In this document: one piece after another, positions 41,224 through 50,485 of the stretch
Numbering within the stretch: position 1 is the stretch's first letter
How the letters are laid out: each line of letters starts with the position of its first letter
DNA from: a virus
Virus record (IMG/VR): IMGVR_UViG_3300036715_003254
Coordinates: 62,001 to 126,000 of that record
Reading direction: 5' to 3' (one strand)
DNA: 64,000 bases
The notes under the pieces: model-generated
Told to the model about the DNA's origin: nothing
The model's database searches: none
What the model saw: only the letters and a program-made list of their open reading frames with translations
Translations under genes and position numbers: made by a program

Positions 41224-42846
41224 TTACTGTATATTCACTTCTTTCTCAAAAAGGTCGAATTCTTGTTCTTGATATTCGGCTAGTCTTTCAAAAAAGTGTT
41301 TCAAACAATAATTTTGTTTCTTACCGTAACCACAGTCATCGACAATATCCCAAACTCCGACTTTGTCTTTACTATCGTGTAGCCTTAGCATACGTCCTAT
41401 ACTTTGAAGAAGTCTTATAGAAGATTTTGTACTTTCTCCTAGTATCAGGTGTCTTAGCTTTTTTATATTTACGCCTGTACTCATAGTAGCGTAAGAAGCG
41501 AATAGTATCGCATTATCGTACTGTTCAAGAATTCTTCTGATATACTCTCTCTGTTTTTCGTCAACAGCACCGGTTACAACGAAAATTTGAAGTTCTTCAA
41601 GAGATTTAACTTTTCCATATACTTCTTTGTATTGGCTTGCGTATTCAGTTCCTGATAGAAGTCTTTTAATTTTAGCCTCATCTACTTGATCATTTACATA
41701 AATCAGGTCTTTCTTCGATATTATAGCCGAAAGAAGCTCATTCTTAGTCAATTTAAAAATGAATTCAGCAGACTCTCCGACTCTTTGTTTAATCGTTTCC
41801 TTTACAAGAGGAACTCCGTGATTTTCTACTTTAGAAAAAAGACAAAGAGTATTTCCCTGTTTAGAAATTTTATCAGCAAGCTTAACTATAAATTTCTTTC
41901 GGTTTGAGTATTCATTCAAAAATTGATTTTCTTTTTGATATTCCATTTTTAAAACGGCTTTACAAACATCGTCAGGATATTTCAAAAATAGAGCATAAAT
42001 TTCTACAGGAGTAGCAAGACCCATCTCAATCAGTTTCTTAGTAGTCAAATACCTCTTACTTTGTCCTAAAGCGCCCTCAAGATACATTTTGCTTATATAC
42101 TCTTCCGGAAGTGTTCCTGTCAAACCTATTCTGTAAGGTGTATTACTAGCAGATATTACTACGTCTTTCAAACTTTGGGCAGCACAACCGTGAGCTTCAT
42201 CTACTAAAATACAATGAATGTCTTCAAACAGCTCTTTTGATTTATAGATTGACTGCCAAGTTGTTATAGTGATAGGCTTCTCGAAATGTTTTTCTTTTCC
42301 AGCACAAATTTGGTGAACATAATTTTCCAAATCTTTAAAGCCGTAATCTCTAAAATCAGAATACATTTGATTCACAAGCATAACATTTGGAACAATAAGA
42401 ACTGTCTTCTTATTCCAAGCCATCATAAACCTACTAATAATGTAGATTACCAAAGATTTACCTGAGCCTGTTGGTAGAAGAACGGTCTTTCTTCTCTCAT
42501 TTAAAGTTTCAAGAACGGCGTCGATTTGATAATCGAACGGTGTCATAGGTATATTAAGAGTCTCTATAAATGAAAGCAATTTTTCTCTAGTAATAATCGG
42601 CTCTGGAAGTGAAATTTTTAGATCGAATTTTTCCGCTAGCCTCTGTTCTAAACCTTTAGGGAATATGATATTTTGATTTTCATCTACCATATAGAGTTTT
42701 TCTCTACCATCCCATAGTCTTGCTCTAACTCTAGGATGAAACCTGTAATTAGGTATATATGGAGAAAGAAAGTCCATTATGGCTACTTTCTTGTCCATAT
42801 CATCTATTACTACACGGCTATAACTTTCATTTACATATTCTATCAA
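41224..42846 (-). CDS. uvsW: UvsW-like recombination DNA/RNA helicase
   Basis: 540 residues. SF2 motifs: P-F-D-Y-Q near 100, Walker A L-P-T-G-S-G-K-S near 121-128, D-E-A-H near 217-220, and motif VI Q-S-I-G-R-M-L-R near 490-497. The N-terminal ~80 residues resemble the UvsW DNA-binding subdomain. It unwinds R-loops and branched DNA and, in T4, switches replication from origins to recombination. It overlaps the next gene by 4 bases. Confidence 0.85.
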   Translation of the reverse strand: MIEYVNESYSRVVIDDMDKKVAIMDFLSPYIPNYRFHPRVRARLWDGREKLYMVDENQNIIFPKGLEQRLAEKFDLKISLPEPIITREKLLSFIETLNIPMTPFDYQIDAVLETLNERRKTVLLPTGSGKSLVIYIISRFMMAWNKKTVLIVPNVMLVNQMYSDFRDYGFKDLENYVHQICAGKEKHFEKPITITTWQSIYKSKELFEDIHCILVDEAHGCAAQSLKDVVISASNTPYRIGLTGTLPEEYISKMYLEGALGQSKRYLTTKKLIEMGLATPVEIYALFLKYPDDVCKAVLKMEYQKENQFLNEYSNRKKFIVKLADKISKQGNTLCLFSKVENHGVPLVKETIKQRVGESAEFIFKLTKNELLSAIISKKDLIYVNDQVDEAKIKRLLSGTEYASQYKEVYGKVKSLEELQIFVVTGAVDEKQREYIRRILEQYDNAILFASYATMSTGVNIKKLRHLILGESTKSSIRLLQSIGRMLRLHDSKDKVGVWDIVDDCGYGKKQNYCLKHFFERLAEYQEQEFDLFEKEVNIQ

Positions 42847-43292
42847 AACTGCCCCAATTCAATAGCTAATTTTTTTAGTTCTATCCAATTCTTAATATCA
42901 AACCTTGTAGATTCAAGATTCTTTTTCATATCAATAAGCATCTCAATATAGGAAGACAATTCTTTCATCGAAGATTGAATAGATAAAAGAGAGGAGTCTC
43001 TTTCTAGGAATTCCTTCACTTCAGAATTGTTGAGCTTTATATTAAATTCGAATTTATAATAAGAATACCTTAAAGCTTCAGTCTCCTTATAGTATGTTTC
43101 CAATAAGTATAATCTTCTTTTTAGTCTTCCTATAAAGTCAATTATTTTAGCTACAAAAAGAGGAGCTGATTCAACAAATTCGTCGAATTTCTTTTGTTCA
43201 AGAAGAGAGCAAATTTCTTTATTTTTATCTAGAAATTTTTGTACTTGTTCTGATACTATTTCTAGATTCAAAATTTTTTCATTTAATGCCAT
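42843..43292 (-). CDS. Coiled-coil hypothetical protein
   Basis: 149 residues, almost wholly helical with heptad patterns. No metal-binding or catalytic motif. It overlaps gene 52 by 14 bases and uvsW by 4, so it is translated in a topoisomerase-small protein-UvsW operon. Function not recognised. Confidence 0.5.
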   Translation of the reverse strand: MALNEKILNLEIVSEQVQKFLDKNKEICSLLEQKKFDEFVESAPLFVAKIIDFIGRLKRRLYLLETYYKETEALRYSYYKFEFNIKLNNSEVKEFLERDSSLLSIQSSMKELSSYIEMLIDMKKNLESTRFDIKNWIELKKLAIELGQF

Positions 43293-44613
43293 CTATCTCT
43301 TCTTTCCACATATCTTCTAGGGATTTATCTTTATACTCTTTATATTCTTCAGCAAGCTTCTTTAAGCTTTTTAGAAGCTCTTCTTGTTTTTCTGGTGTCA
43401 AAGACCAAATTGGCATAGAAAGAAGTATATCGGTTTTGTCGGAAGCAGAAGGAAGTAATTCTTCAATCTTATCCACAATATATTGTTTAGATTTTCCATT
43501 GACTTCAATTTTTCCTTTTATAATAAGTTCTATGAAACGATATTTAGCTTCTAGTAAATCGACTTCCCTTTTTATTTTTCCTATTATAGCTTCTTTTCGT
43601 TTAAACATATATTCTAGTTTTATAGATATATATCTCTCTAGAATGTCTTCTACACTTTCGAATGTTTCAACTCTATTATGTTCGTTTAGACAAGTATAGT
43701 TTTCAGTTACCTTTTGAATTAGCTTCAAGTCATCAAGAATTTTTTCCTTAGTTTGTTGAGTGAATTTTCTATCACACTTAATATGAAATTTGAATGTGTC
43801 TTTTTTAGAGTCGCTCAGGTCTGTATAAGACTTTATCACTCCTTTTTCTTCAAGAGTGTTTAGTACCTTCACATATTTTTCTAGGTCGTAGTTTAAAGGT
43901 ATTTCTGTAATCATTAGCTCTGTTTGTGACAGAACATCAACCTTACCTATAATAGAGAAAGATTTTTCTCCAGTTTGAATAATATCACCTTTAAATCCAG
44001 AATAATAAGGAATTAGAAGCGTAGAGTCTTTAGTTCCATCTTTAAGATACTTTTCAATCCATTTCTTCAAGTTTTCTGGGTTTCTAGGAAGAATTTTTTG
44101 AGCATAACCATTACCTATACCTTCAGAGCCGTTAATTAACAAAATTGGTAGTGTTGGAACGAAAAATCTAGGCTCAATTTTTTCGCCCTCGAATGTTTGT
44201 TGAATTAATACATCATTATCTTCCTTCAAGAACAACTTGTCCATAATAGGAGACTTACAGGTAAATATATACCTTGCTTCTGATGCTTCATTATTATGTC
44301 TAAATCCGAAAGAAGCCTCTGGAAGAATAAGATTGATGTTATTTGCTCCAACAAAATCTTGAGCTAAACCTACTATAACATCATACATAGATTTTTCGCC
44401 GTGTAAATAGGAAGTTTCACCTATTACTTTACTACCTAGAGTCGAAACCTTAATTTTTTCTTTAATATTATTCTTTAACATAGTATAAACAACTTTCCTA
44501 CTTGACGGCTTTAAACCATCAACTACACTAGCGAGTTTCCTATAATTGTCGTAAACTGAAAAGAGTACATAATCATTATCAAAGAATTCTGTTATTTTTT
44601 GAGTTTTCATCAT
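43279..44613 (-). CDS. 52: DNA topoisomerase II medium subunit gp52
   Basis: 444 residues (T4 gp52, 442). The GyrA/ParC-like DNA cleavage domain has L-K-P-S-S-R-K near 33-39, and the catalytic Tyr lies in E-A-S-E-A-R-Y-I-F near 112-120. G-S-E-G-I-G-N-G-Y-A (near 161) is also conserved. It pairs with gp39 upstream (12-base gap) to relieve supercoils and support replication start. Confidence 0.85.
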   Translation of the reverse strand: MMKTQKITEFFDNDYVLFSVYDNYRKLASVVDGLKPSSRKVVYTMLKNNIKEKIKVSTLGSKVIGETSYLHGEKSMYDVIVGLAQDFVGANNINLILPEASFGFRHNNEASEARYIFTCKSPIMDKLFLKEDNDVLIQQTFEGEKIEPRFFVPTLPILLINGSEGIGNGYAQKILPRNPENLKKWIEKYLKDGTKDSTLLIPYYSGFKGDIIQTGEKSFSIIGKVDVLSQTELMITEIPLNYDLEKYVKVLNTLEEKGVIKSYTDLSDSKKDTFKFHIKCDRKFTQQTKEKILDDLKLIQKVTENYTCLNEHNRVETFESVEDILERYISIKLEYMFKRKEAIIGKIKREVDLLEAKYRFIELIIKGKIEVNGKSKQYIVDKIEELLPSASDKTDILLSMPIWSLTPEKQEELLKSLKKLAEEYKEYKDKSLEDMWKEEIDGIK

Positions 44614-44625
44614 CTTCCTTAAATA

Positions 44626-46479
44626 TTACATTGCGTTGATATCGAATATTGTCTTATCTACTTCTGACTTTCTCAAATCTGAGTTCTTACTACCGAACCA
44701 CAAATCCATTCTTTCCTTTGAGCCTTCATTATACTCTAGAGGGACAATAAACTTTTCAAATCCTCCAGCTTCGGAAAACATAGCTTCAAGCTCATTAGGT
44801 TTGTTTGAACCAAGACCTTTTTTATAGTCAAAAGTAAGCCCGTGTTTTGGGTTGTTTCTGATAAAATCTACATAATCTTTCATCTCTATAAAAAACTCTA
44901 CAGGTTTATTGCCTTTAATACCAACTATAATAGGTGTTCTTAAATAGCAAATTTTACCATTCAGAAGCATATCAGGATAAAACTTTTGACAGAAAACAAG
45001 TAGAAGCCCTCTAATTGATATTCCGTCCATATCAGCATCAGTAGCTATTACTATTGAGTCATATTTTTCAGAATTCTGAATTGTCATAATATTTTGAAAC
45101 TCGACATTTTCTCTTATTTTTTGCGCCGATTCTTCAAGAACATTTAATGGCTTTCCTTTAAGAGGGAAGAAACCAGACTTCTCTCTACCTATAACTTTCG
45201 CAATAAGGTTAGTCGCCGAGTCGCCTTCTCCCAAGAACAAATACCTTTTCTCTTTTTGAGCGGAAACATACTTGTTTACCTTAACTCTTTTAACAACCTT
45301 TTCAGTCATACTTTGAAGAGCTTTTCTTTCTTTTAGCTCTTCTTTAATTTTGTGTGTTTCTATAATAGGAAACATTATATCATCATTTTTGAAAAGTTTT
45401 GTTACTATTTTGTCAAAATCTATTTCACCAAAATATTGTCTTAGCTCTGTTTTAGGATTGTCAAGCTTCTCTTTTGTTTGTCCGTCCCATTTCTTAGCTT
45501 TAAGGTCTTTCATAAGACAAACGATTTGAAGTTTGTTTTTAATATCTCCGTTTTTTATCTCTTTATATTTCTTAGAGACTTTCTCTCTTAATCCACTTAC
45601 TATATTTTCCATCAGGTAATCAATATGAGTTCCACCAGAATTTAGTGTAAGACCATCTACTATGGAAAAATGTCTGAAGTCGTCGAATTCATTCGGAAAA
45701 ATAGAGAACGAATACTTTCCAAAATTAAACAACTCAAAATTTTCACCGAAAGTTTTATAAAACTCTGTACCTTGAAGTTGAATTTTCTTACCATTCAAGG
45801 TAAATTTAATTTTCGGGAAAAATAGTGATAGGTAATACAGTCTTTGTTCTATAAGATTAATATGAGTTTGATCAATATACTCTAGACCAAAGGCTTCTAC
45901 ATTCGGAACGAATGATACTGTTGTGCCTTTCTTAGTTGATTTTTTGACTTCTACTATCGGTTTTGAATCGCCTCCTGCGGAAGTAAGTGTTAACTGATTT
46001 TTTCCGTCAGCCGTTACGCCTATAAACTCTTTAGAAAACACTAGTGTAATAAAAGAGCCTACGCCGTTTGTTCCTCTTAGAACGCTATCATCGTCATTAT
46101 CGAAGTTGCTTCCTGCTCTTGCGTGACTCCAACAAAGTTCTGGAATGTAATATTTTCTTCCGTACTCATCTTCGCCGTATTCTACTGGAATACCATTTCC
46201 ATTATCACTTACAATTACTCTTTTTTCATCTATTGTAATATCAATTTTATTTCCAACTATGAAATTATTTCTTTCGGCTTCGTCTACTGAATTGTCGATT
46301 ATCTCATTGATGATTTTCAGAAGTCCAGGAACAAAAGAGACTTCTCTCATTGTATGTTTTCCGCCTTCTAGTACATACATCTCTTTTGTTTCAAGAGTTT
46401 TCGAGCCTAGATACATTCCTGAGCGTTGAAATATGTGTTGAGCTTCGGATAGTTTTCTGTGAGTAGGTTTTTTATTCAA
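44626..46479 (-). CDS. 39: DNA topoisomerase II large subunit gp39 (39/60 unsplit)
   Basis: 617 residues, covering T4 gp39 plus gp60 in one chain. GHKL ATPase: E-I-I-D-N-S-V-D-E near 55-63, D-N-G-N-G-I-P near 94-100, G-T-N-G-V-G-S near 137-143. TOPRIM: G-E-G-D-S-A near 414 and D-A-D-M-D-G near 480. It begins at TTG 46479 because AAAGGATG is spaced correctly and the first in-frame ATG is after conserved residues. A 38-residue ORF overlaps the start. Confidence 0.85.
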   Translation of the reverse strand: MNKKPTHRKLSEAQHIFQRSGMYLGSKTLETKEMYVLEGGKHTMREVSFVPGLLKIINEIIDNSVDEAERNNFIVGNKIDITIDEKRVIVSDNGNGIPVEYGEDEYGRKYYIPELCWSHARAGSNFDNDDDSVLRGTNGVGSFITLVFSKEFIGVTADGKNQLTLTSAGGDSKPIVEVKKSTKKGTTVSFVPNVEAFGLEYIDQTHINLIEQRLYYLSLFFPKIKFTLNGKKIQLQGTEFYKTFGENFELFNFGKYSFSIFPNEFDDFRHFSIVDGLTLNSGGTHIDYLMENIVSGLREKVSKKYKEIKNGDIKNKLQIVCLMKDLKAKKWDGQTKEKLDNPKTELRQYFGEIDFDKIVTKLFKNDDIMFPIIETHKIKEELKERKALQSMTEKVVKRVKVNKYVSAQKEKRYLFLGEGDSATNLIAKVIGREKSGFFPLKGKPLNVLEESAQKIRENVEFQNIMTIQNSEKYDSIVIATDADMDGISIRGLLLVFCQKFYPDMLLNGKICYLRTPIIVGIKGNKPVEFFIEMKDYVDFIRNNPKHGLTFDYKKGLGSNKPNELEAMFSEAGGFEKFIVPLEYNEGSKERMDLWFGSKNSDLRKSEVDKTIFDINAM

Positions 46480-46588
46480 ACGACATCCTTTTTGCTTTTT
46501 TCCTGTTGTAAACTTTCTTTGATTTAACCGTAGTCTGATTCATCTTAATCTGTCTCTGATGAGAAAGAAGAATATTTAGATCTCTCAT
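46472..46588 (-). CDS. Small basic ORF leading the topoisomerase operon
   Basis: A 38-residue frame (M-R-D-L-N-I-L-L-S-H-Q-R-Q) with AAAGGA upstream and an early-type promoter at 46622. It ends 8 bases inside gene 39, and its last codons supply that gene's ribosome site. It may be a leader peptide coupling translation to the TTG start. Confidence 0.45.
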   Translation of the reverse strand: MRDLNILLSHQRQIKMNQTTVKSKKVYNRKKAKRMSFE

Positions 46589-46621
46589 TTCAAATTCCTT
46601 TTTGAATTTAACTATGAGAGA

Positions 46622-46627
46622 ATTATA
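46622..46627 (-). promoter_or_regulatory. Early-type promoter -10 TATAAT for topoisomerase operon
   Basis: TATAAT preceded on the minus strand by TTTAAAGAAATTTTTAAG. Confidence 0.55.
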
Positions 46628-46650
46628 TCTAAATAAACTTAAAAATTTCT

Positions 46651-47487
46651 TTAAAACATTCTAGAGGCTTTCATAATTTCTTTTGCGTAATCAAAATTCG
46701 GAGTTTTGCAGTATGTGTTTTGTAGTCCTCTAGCTATGGCAAAAAGGTTTGTACCACCGGAATATAATCTAGCATTTCTAGCAGCTTCTAACACTCTAGA
46801 TGAGTTGTGAACTTCAAAATACCTAGCAACAGCAGCTTCTATACTAGGAAACCTTTGGACTTTATTAGGGTGTTTAACATCCATTATTCCCCACCAGTTA
46901 TTAGCAGCCTTTCCAACCTTGTCAGAACCTAAACCTGTTTCAACTACAGCTTGAGCTAAAGCAAGTTTTACTGGAATTGGATGTGCCTTTTTGATTATTT
47001 CTTCTTTGTCATCTAGAGAATTAAGACCATATTTCTTCATAAGAGGCTTTACTTCTTCTGGAGACTTAGCAGTTAGTAGCTTTCTTGAATCTTGTACTGT
47101 TTTCAAATTTTCTCTTTTTACTGCCTCTGAAAGTTGTATTACCTTCTTCGCTTGTTCAGGTTTCATTTGATTTAATTTGGATTGCGGCGGCGTAGAATAA
47201 TATATCGGCAAGACTTGTTTTAGCTCATTAATTTTTTTGTCTTTTTCTTGTATAACTTTTTCTTTTTCTTTGATGGTCATTTCTTTAGCCGATATAACAG
47301 CGTTCTTTTCCAAAATGATAGCGGCGCTTTTTGCGTTAAGCGATATAAGACCTACAATAAATGCAGTTAAAACAGAAGCAATTAATCCTGAAACTAAGAT
47401 TATGTTTCTTAATGTTTTCATTGGGTTTGTGTGTAAAGAATATAAAAGAGACTCTTTAGCTCTTTTGATTTTTTTCTTGAATGACAT
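46651..47487 (-). CDS. Endolysin-type N-acetylglucosaminidase with N-terminal membrane anchor
   Basis: 278 residues from ATG 47487 (AAAGGAG upstream). One membrane segment near 27-50 (I-I-L-V-S-G-L-I-A-S-V-L-T-A-F-I-V-G-L), a coiled coil near 55-90, then a Bax/FlgJ-like glucosaminidase domain from ~165. Catalytic Glu in A-V-V-E-T-G-L-G-S near 182-190, then W-W-G-I near 200 and an aromatic C-terminal Y-S-G-G-T. It cleaves peptidoglycan. The anchor may make it a signal-arrest-release lysin or a virion lysin. Confidence 0.75.
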   Translation of the reverse strand: MSFKKKIKRAKESLLYSLHTNPMKTLRNIILVSGLIASVLTAFIVGLISLNAKSAAIILEKNAVISAKEMTIKEKEKVIQEKDKKINELKQVLPIYYSTPPQSKLNQMKPEQAKKVIQLSEAVKRENLKTVQDSRKLLTAKSPEEVKPLMKKYGLNSLDDKEEIIKKAHPIPVKLALAQAVVETGLGSDKVGKAANNWWGIMDVKHPNKVQRFPSIEAAVARYFEVHNSSRVLEAARNARLYSGGTNLFAIARGLQNTYCKTPNFDYAKEIMKASRMF

Positions 47488-47715
47488 TTCGGCTCTCCTT
47501 TCTTTATACAACCAGAAATCTTGAGACTTAACTACAATAAATTTGTCTCGACTGGTTCTTATGTGTTAGGGTGTTCTTCCTTTTACTCCTTTAAGCAATT
47601 ATACACATATTTTTATAAGGTAGTATTCTACCAACCACTTTGACGCATTTCCAATTCCTTTAATTTAGATAGATAATCTTATCTAATTTTAAATTAAAGA
47701 AATCTTAAAAGAAAA

Positions 47716-47735
47716 TCGGCTCATTTAAGAGCCGA
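47716..47735 (-). terminator. Terminator after first Hsp20 gene
   Basis: 7-bp TCGGCTC/GAGCCGA stem, 6-base loop and ATTTTCTTTT tail. It ends the four-gene Hsp20 block. Confidence 0.75.
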
Positions 47736-47742
47736 GATCCTA

Positions 47743-48162
47743 TCACTTAATTTCTATTTTAGTGATTTCAGGTTTTTTAGGCTGTTTTGAAACTATTTTC
47801 AATCTCAAAACACCGTCGTCCATCTCTGCAGAAATGTTTTCTACTTCTTCAAGAAGCGTTAAAACTCTCTTGAAAGATTTACTTGAAGATTGTTTCAAGA
47901 AGTATACATAGTCTTCAGAAACCTCTTCTTTTTTAGATTCTCCAGATATAATAATCTTACCTTCTTTCAGCTCGATATTAATATCTTCTTTTTTGTAGCC
48001 CGCAATAAACAGCTCTACAATAGTTTCTTTCGTTTCTTTGTTTACTTTGATGTCAATAGCCGGAAATTCTTTTTTCGGCATTTCTTTTACCGGAAATAGT
48101 CTACTTCCATCAAACATAGAATCGAAAAGTTTAAACGGATCTTCAAATCTTTTTTGTAGCAT
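47743..48162 (-). CDS. Small heat shock protein Hsp20, copy 1
   Basis: 139 residues. Alpha-crystallin domain ~45-130: V-E-L-F-I-A-G-Y-K-K-E-D-I-N-I near 52-66, I-I-I-S-G-E near 72-77, then L-K-Q-S-S-S-K-S-F-K-R-V-L-T-L and final D-D-G-V-L-R-L-K-I. The N-terminal F-E-D-P-F-K-L-F-D-S-M-F resembles T4-like cyanophage Hsp20 starts. It probably prevents aggregation of virion proteins. Last of four tandem paralogues. Confidence 0.8.
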   Translation of the reverse strand: MLQKRFEDPFKLFDSMFDGSRLFPVKEMPKKEFPAIDIKVNKETKETIVELFIAGYKKEDINIELKEGKIIISGESKKEEVSEDYVYFLKQSSSKSFKRVLTLLEEVENISAEMDDGVLRLKIVSKQPKKPEITKIEIK

Positions 48163-48285
48163 AGTGTTTCTCCTTAAAAAGCGAGTATTTTTGGACTTAC
48201 ATCAACAACAAAGACCTGACTGTTGAATGCCAAAAATTATTTTATCTATATTTAGTTTAACTATTTACACCAACTTTAGTAATAG

Positions 48286-48726
48286 TTATTTATATGATGA
48301 ATTTTGTTGTTTTTCTAACTGAAGCAATAGTGCTTTTAGTTTTGAAAATTTTGGAAATATTACCAATCTCAAAATATCACCATCTAATTTCGCAGAAACC
48401 TCTTCAACTTTTTCATTGATCGTCAACACTCTTTTGAAAGTTTTACTTGCAGACTGTTTTAAAATACAAGCACAAGATTCCGGAAACTTTTCTTTCGCTT
48501 TACCTTTTATTATGATTTTATTTCTTTTCACTTTGACTTTAAGTTCTTCTTTTTTAAAGCCTTCAACTTTCAGTTCTACAATAGTTTCTTCAGTTTCTTC
48601 GTTTACCTTTATATCAATAGGAGGGAATGCTTCCTTCGGTATATCTTTCATTGCGGCGACCTTTTGATATTCGTCAAGCCAAGAATCAAAAGGAGTAAAT
48701 GGCTTTTTAGGGTTTTTTTGAGACAT
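48286..48726 (-). CDS. Small heat shock protein Hsp20, copy 2
   Basis: 146 residues. Same alpha-crystallin layout: V-E-L-K-V-E-G-F-K-K-E-E-L near 50-62, C-I-L-K-Q-S-A-S-K-T-F-K-R-V-L-T near 87-101, D-G-D-I-L-R-L-V-I. It differs from copy 1 mainly in the N-terminus (long basic P-K-K-P-F-T-P-F-D-S-W-L) and a Gln-rich C-terminal tail. Separate ribosome site. Tandem paralogue. Confidence 0.75.
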   Translation of the reverse strand: MSQKNPKKPFTPFDSWLDEYQKVAAMKDIPKEAFPPIDIKVNEETEETIVELKVEGFKKEELKVKVKRNKIIIKGKAKEKFPESCACILKQSASKTFKRVLTINEKVEEVSAKLDGDILRLVIFPKFSKLKALLLQLEKQQNSSYK

Positions 48727-48779
48727 AATTTTCCTTTAAATGAAGTATTTCGGCGCTTAAATGAACCAATTTACTTTGT

Positions 48780-49124
48780 TCACTTTAGATTAGATATTTT
48801 TGAAACTATTCTCATTTTCAAAACATCGCCTTTTAACTCAGCGAACACTCTTTCTACTTCTTCATAAAGCGTTAGAACTCTTTTAAAAGTTTTACTTGAA
48901 GTTTGTTTGTAGAAGTAAGCATAATCTTCAGGAAGCTCTTTTTCTATTTTTCCAGTTACAATTATTGACTTCCCTTCCACTCTGATGTCAATATCTTCTC
49001 TTCTAAATCCTGTAACAGACAACTCTACGACCGCTTCTCTCTTATCTCCGTATTCTAAAATACTCACAACTGAATATTTCTTTTCTTGACAATCGATATT
49101 TTCCAAACCAACAATTTGAAACAT
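48780..49124 (-). CDS. Small heat shock protein Hsp20, copy 3 (short N-terminus)
   Basis: 114 residues. It lacks most of the N-terminal arm of copies 1-2 and starts M-F-Q-I-V-G-L-E-N. The crystallin core is intact: V-E-L-S-V-T-G-F-R-R-E-D-I-D-I near 32-46, S-S-K-T-F-K-R-V-L-T-L, G-D-V-L-K-M-R-I. A reduced arm may limit oligomer size. Between copies 2 and 4. Confidence 0.75.
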   Translation of the reverse strand: MFQIVGLENIDCQEKKYSVVSILEYGDKREAVVELSVTGFRREDIDIRVEGKSIIVTGKIEKELPEDYAYFYKQTSSKTFKRVLTLYEEVERVFAELKGDVLKMRIVSKISNLK

Positions 49125-49140
49125 AAATTCTCCTTTTTAA

Positions 49141-49476
49141 TTAGTAAATTTCTATTTTAGTCATTTTAGGTTTTTTCGCTATTCTTGTAAATATTCTCAT
49201 TTTCAGAATATCATCTTCCAAGTCGGCATAAACCTTTTCTACTTCTTCGTGAAGTGTAAGAACTCTTTTGAAATATTTGATTGAAGACTGTTTTAGGAAA
49301 TACATATTATCGTCTGGAATTTCTTTTTTCACTTCACCTATTATGGTTATTATATTTCCGTATATTTTGATACTAATATCTTCTCTTTTAAAACCTGTGA
49401 CAACCATTTCTGCTGCTACTTCTCTAATTCTTCCGTCTTCCAAAATATTACAAAAAATGTATTCATTAGCACTCAT
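49141..49476 (-). CDS. Small heat shock protein Hsp20, copy 4
   Basis: 111 residues from ATG 49476 (GAAAGGA 6 bases upstream; an open frame to 49563 lacks one). Core: A-E-M-V-V-T-G-F-K-R-E-D-I-S-I near 21-35, I-T-I-I-G-E, L-K-Q-S-S-I-K-Y-F-K-R-V-L-T, D-D-I-L-K-M-R-I, ending K-M-T-K-I-E-I-Y like copy 1. It is first of the tandem array and next to thyX. Confidence 0.75.
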   Translation of the reverse strand: MSANEYIFCNILEDGRIREVAAEMVVTGFKREDISIKIYGNIITIIGEVKKEIPDDNMYFLKQSSIKYFKRVLTLHEEVEKVYADLEDDILKMRIFTRIAKKPKMTKIEIY

Positions 49477-49540
49477 TTTTAATCCTTTCTTGTGGTATAA
49501 AATTTTAATATAGTTTAATGTATTTAATACATCAACACCT

Positions 49541-50395
49541 TTACAGCAATGAACCTTGTACATATTTCTTAGTATTGTTCTTTTTATTTTCTGCTTGTAA
49601 TTTCAGTTGTAATTTTTCTATTTCTGCTTCAAGTTTAGCTACAGTCTGTTCTTCATCATATACATATTCTGAAAATAGATACTTATGGTCTTCTGGTAAT
49701 ACATTATACATAGCAGTTGCTAATTCTCTTATTTCCCACAAAGCAGAAGGACTAGTTCTTAGTTGTAGAAAATTTTGAAGTGCTCTAGCATTTATAGTAT
49801 ACACTAATTCTGTTTTATATGACTCTATAAGAGCATATTTTGATTTATCGTTTGATATTCCTTCTACTACAAGTTTTCTAACTTCTTCTAGACCTCTAAT
49901 ACTAGCCAAATCTACTTCAGCAACACCTGTAATAACAATGTATTTTGATGCTCTCTTAATATGTTCTTCAGATCCATCTACAGCTAAGAATGGTTTTTCA
50001 TTTCTTAACTCTTTCAGAGTATATCTTGTCGATTTTACTGACATTGAAGCTATTCTGTGTCTAGCTAGTTCTTGTAGTAATGCTCTACTAACACCAACAA
50101 TATCAAAGCTATAAACAAGATGTTCTAGTGTAGATGAATGTTTGTTTTTATTTCCAACTCTATCTATTAAAAGTCTATCATTTGGACCACATTCAGTAGT
50201 GCTTATATACATTTCACTATCACAGTCATCACAATAACCATAACCACTAGGAAAGCTAGATACTATATTAGTACTTCCACATTTTACACATGTGTGTGTA
50301 GTTACAGTATCAGATTTATCTTGACTTTGCCAACATTTACGTATAGCATAAGAAGCTACCCAAAGTGGTGTATAGTGTAATAGAGTAACTTTCAA
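49541..50395 (-). CDS. thyX: Flavin-dependent thymidylate synthase ThyX with inserted zinc ribbon
   Basis: 284 residues. The signature R-H-R-I-A-S-M-S-V-K-S-T-R-Y is near 119-132, with L-I-D-R-V-G-N-K near 75-82 and the S-S-T-L-E-H-L segment just after. It makes dTMP from dUMP using FAD and methylene-THF. Between C-W-Q-S-Q-D-K-S (near 22) and N-D-R-L-L-I-D there is an extra C-x-x-C (C-V-K-C near 37-40) and C-D-D-C near 56-59, a zinc-ribbon-like insert not usual in the family. Overall wording is close to Campylobacterota ThyX, supporting the host guess. Confidence 0.85.
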   Translation of the reverse strand: MKVTLLHYTPLWVASYAIRKCWQSQDKSDTVTTHTCVKCGSTNIVSSFPSGYGYCDDCDSEMYISTTECGPNDRLLIDRVGNKNKHSSTLEHLVYSFDIVGVSRALLQELARHRIASMSVKSTRYTLKELRNEKPFLAVDGSEEHIKRASKYIVITGVAEVDLASIRGLEEVRKLVVEGISNDKSKYALIESYKTELVYTINARALQNFLQLRTSPSALWEIRELATAMYNVLPEDHKYLFSEYVYDEEQTVAKLEAEIEKLQLKLQAENKKNNTKKYVQGSLL

Positions 50396-50485
50396 AATTT
50401 ATCCTTTTTATTTTTATTATAACTTTCTTTTGTTTAAATTTATAGTGGTCATTATTATCTTTACACTAGACCAAAGTTTATTCTA

